DNA of 64,000 bases from a bacterium (GTDB taxonomy: Bacteria; 4484-113; JAGGVC01), in contig JABRWB010000037.1 in the NCBI GenBank assembly GCA_039961635.1, positions 1 to 64,000 of the forward strand, in the 5' to 3' direction. The translations under genes were made by a program, and so were the position numbers. The stretch's first letter is position 1, and every line of letters starts with the position of its first letter. A model generated the notes under the pieces. The model saw nothing but the letters and a program-made list of their open reading frames with translations. It was not told the DNA's origin and made no database searches. Shown here piece by piece: positions 63,652 through 64,000 of the stretch.

Positions 63652-64000
63652 GTGGCCGCATGGAATGTGAGAAGCCAAAATCCGGAGTCAGCCGCGCGCG
63701 TTTCTGCGGACTTCGGACTGCCAATCGCGATATCCCGCGCGCTTCTGTCGAGAAATCTCGCCCATCCCGATGAAATAGCTTTGTATTTGGACCCGCCGCG
63801 GGAATTGATTGATATCCGCGGACTGCTGCCCAATCTCGAGGAGGCCGCGTCGCGCGTGCTTTCGGCGCTGGATGCGCGCACTCCGATACTTGTGTACGGC
63901 GATTACGACGTTGACGGGATAGCAGCGTCCACCGTCCTTTTCGGAGCGCTCAAAACGCTAGCGGCGAAGTCTAACGTTTACCTTCCGTCCAGATTCGGGG
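63652..64000 (+). CDS. recJ: Single-stranded-DNA exonuclease RecJ (partial, 5' end)
   Basis: The first 116 codons of a DHH-family 5'-3' exonuclease. The N-terminal helical lead ends in HPDEIALYLDPP and the first DHH motif is visible as VYGDYDVDGIAAS. GTG 63652 begins two bases after the secF stop; it runs off the right edge of the window, so the catalytic core is not seen. Part of a secD-secF-recJ order found in several bacteria. Confidence 0.9.
   Translation, partial: MAAWNVRSQNPESAARVSADFGLPIAISRALLSRNLAHPDEIALYLDPPRELIDIRGLLPNLEEAASRVLSALDARTPILVYGDYDVDGIAASTVLFGALKTLAAKSNVYLPSRFG

Overview
The window (about 57% G+C, densely packed) looks like a chromosome segment of an uncultured diderm bacterium. 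Outer-membrane and LPS markers (an LpxL-type acyltransferase, a beta-barrel protein ending in Phe, many lipoproteins, SurA-like chaperones), two futalosine-type menaquinone genes, RNase Y and a bacterial family B DNA polymerase support this. Two very large lipoproteins carry internal dockerin-like modules. No rRNA, tRNA, CRISPR array or insertion sequence was seen, and I do not name a phylum.

Layout. 1-2286: uvrC (partial) and lexA, divergent. 2283-5489: a lower-G+C four-gene operon behind a perfect consensus promoter: secreted protein, giant Cys-rich protein with repeated aromatic-x-Cys motifs, radical SAM/SPASM enzyme, small protein. I read it as a candidate, unusually large RiPP system. 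5814-7013: probable aminodeoxyfutalosine deaminase. 7066-13616: recombination and RNA block rimO-pncC-recA-rny-yebC-ruvC-ruvA. 13717-14165: hicB with a broken hicA. 14224-24541: rpiB, murB and a polysaccharide locus (CapK-like, two glycosyltransferases, Wzy, Wzx, epimerase, UDP-sugar dehydrogenase). 24654-31966: three lipoproteins. 32119-35190: two TlpA-like thioredoxins around a beta-barrel protein; one has an in-frame TGA at the first redox Cys and is probably a selenoprotein. 35303-45086: polB, rapZ, mqnA, a diiron-oxidase-like protein, a SurE-PAS fusion, an ABC exporter and dgt. 45135-50960: pgk, a short lipoprotein, an unassigned structured RNA, eno and ppdK. 51088-54182: two SurA-like proteins and a CsaB-like pyruvyl transferase. 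54280-57233: feoA-feoB plus a small Cys-rich partner behind a 19-base palindrome. 57355-64000: IPT/TIG lipoprotein, lpxL-like, secD, secF and recJ (partial).

Gene starts. Seven genes (uvrC, wzy, mqnA, surE, the ABC ATPase, csaB-like, lpxL-like) begin with GTG exactly six bases after a -10-like hexamer and lack a Shine-Dalgarno site, which points to leaderless mRNAs and fixes their starts. Most others have ordinary GGAG-type ribosome sites or are coupled through ATGA, GTGA or TAGTG overlaps.
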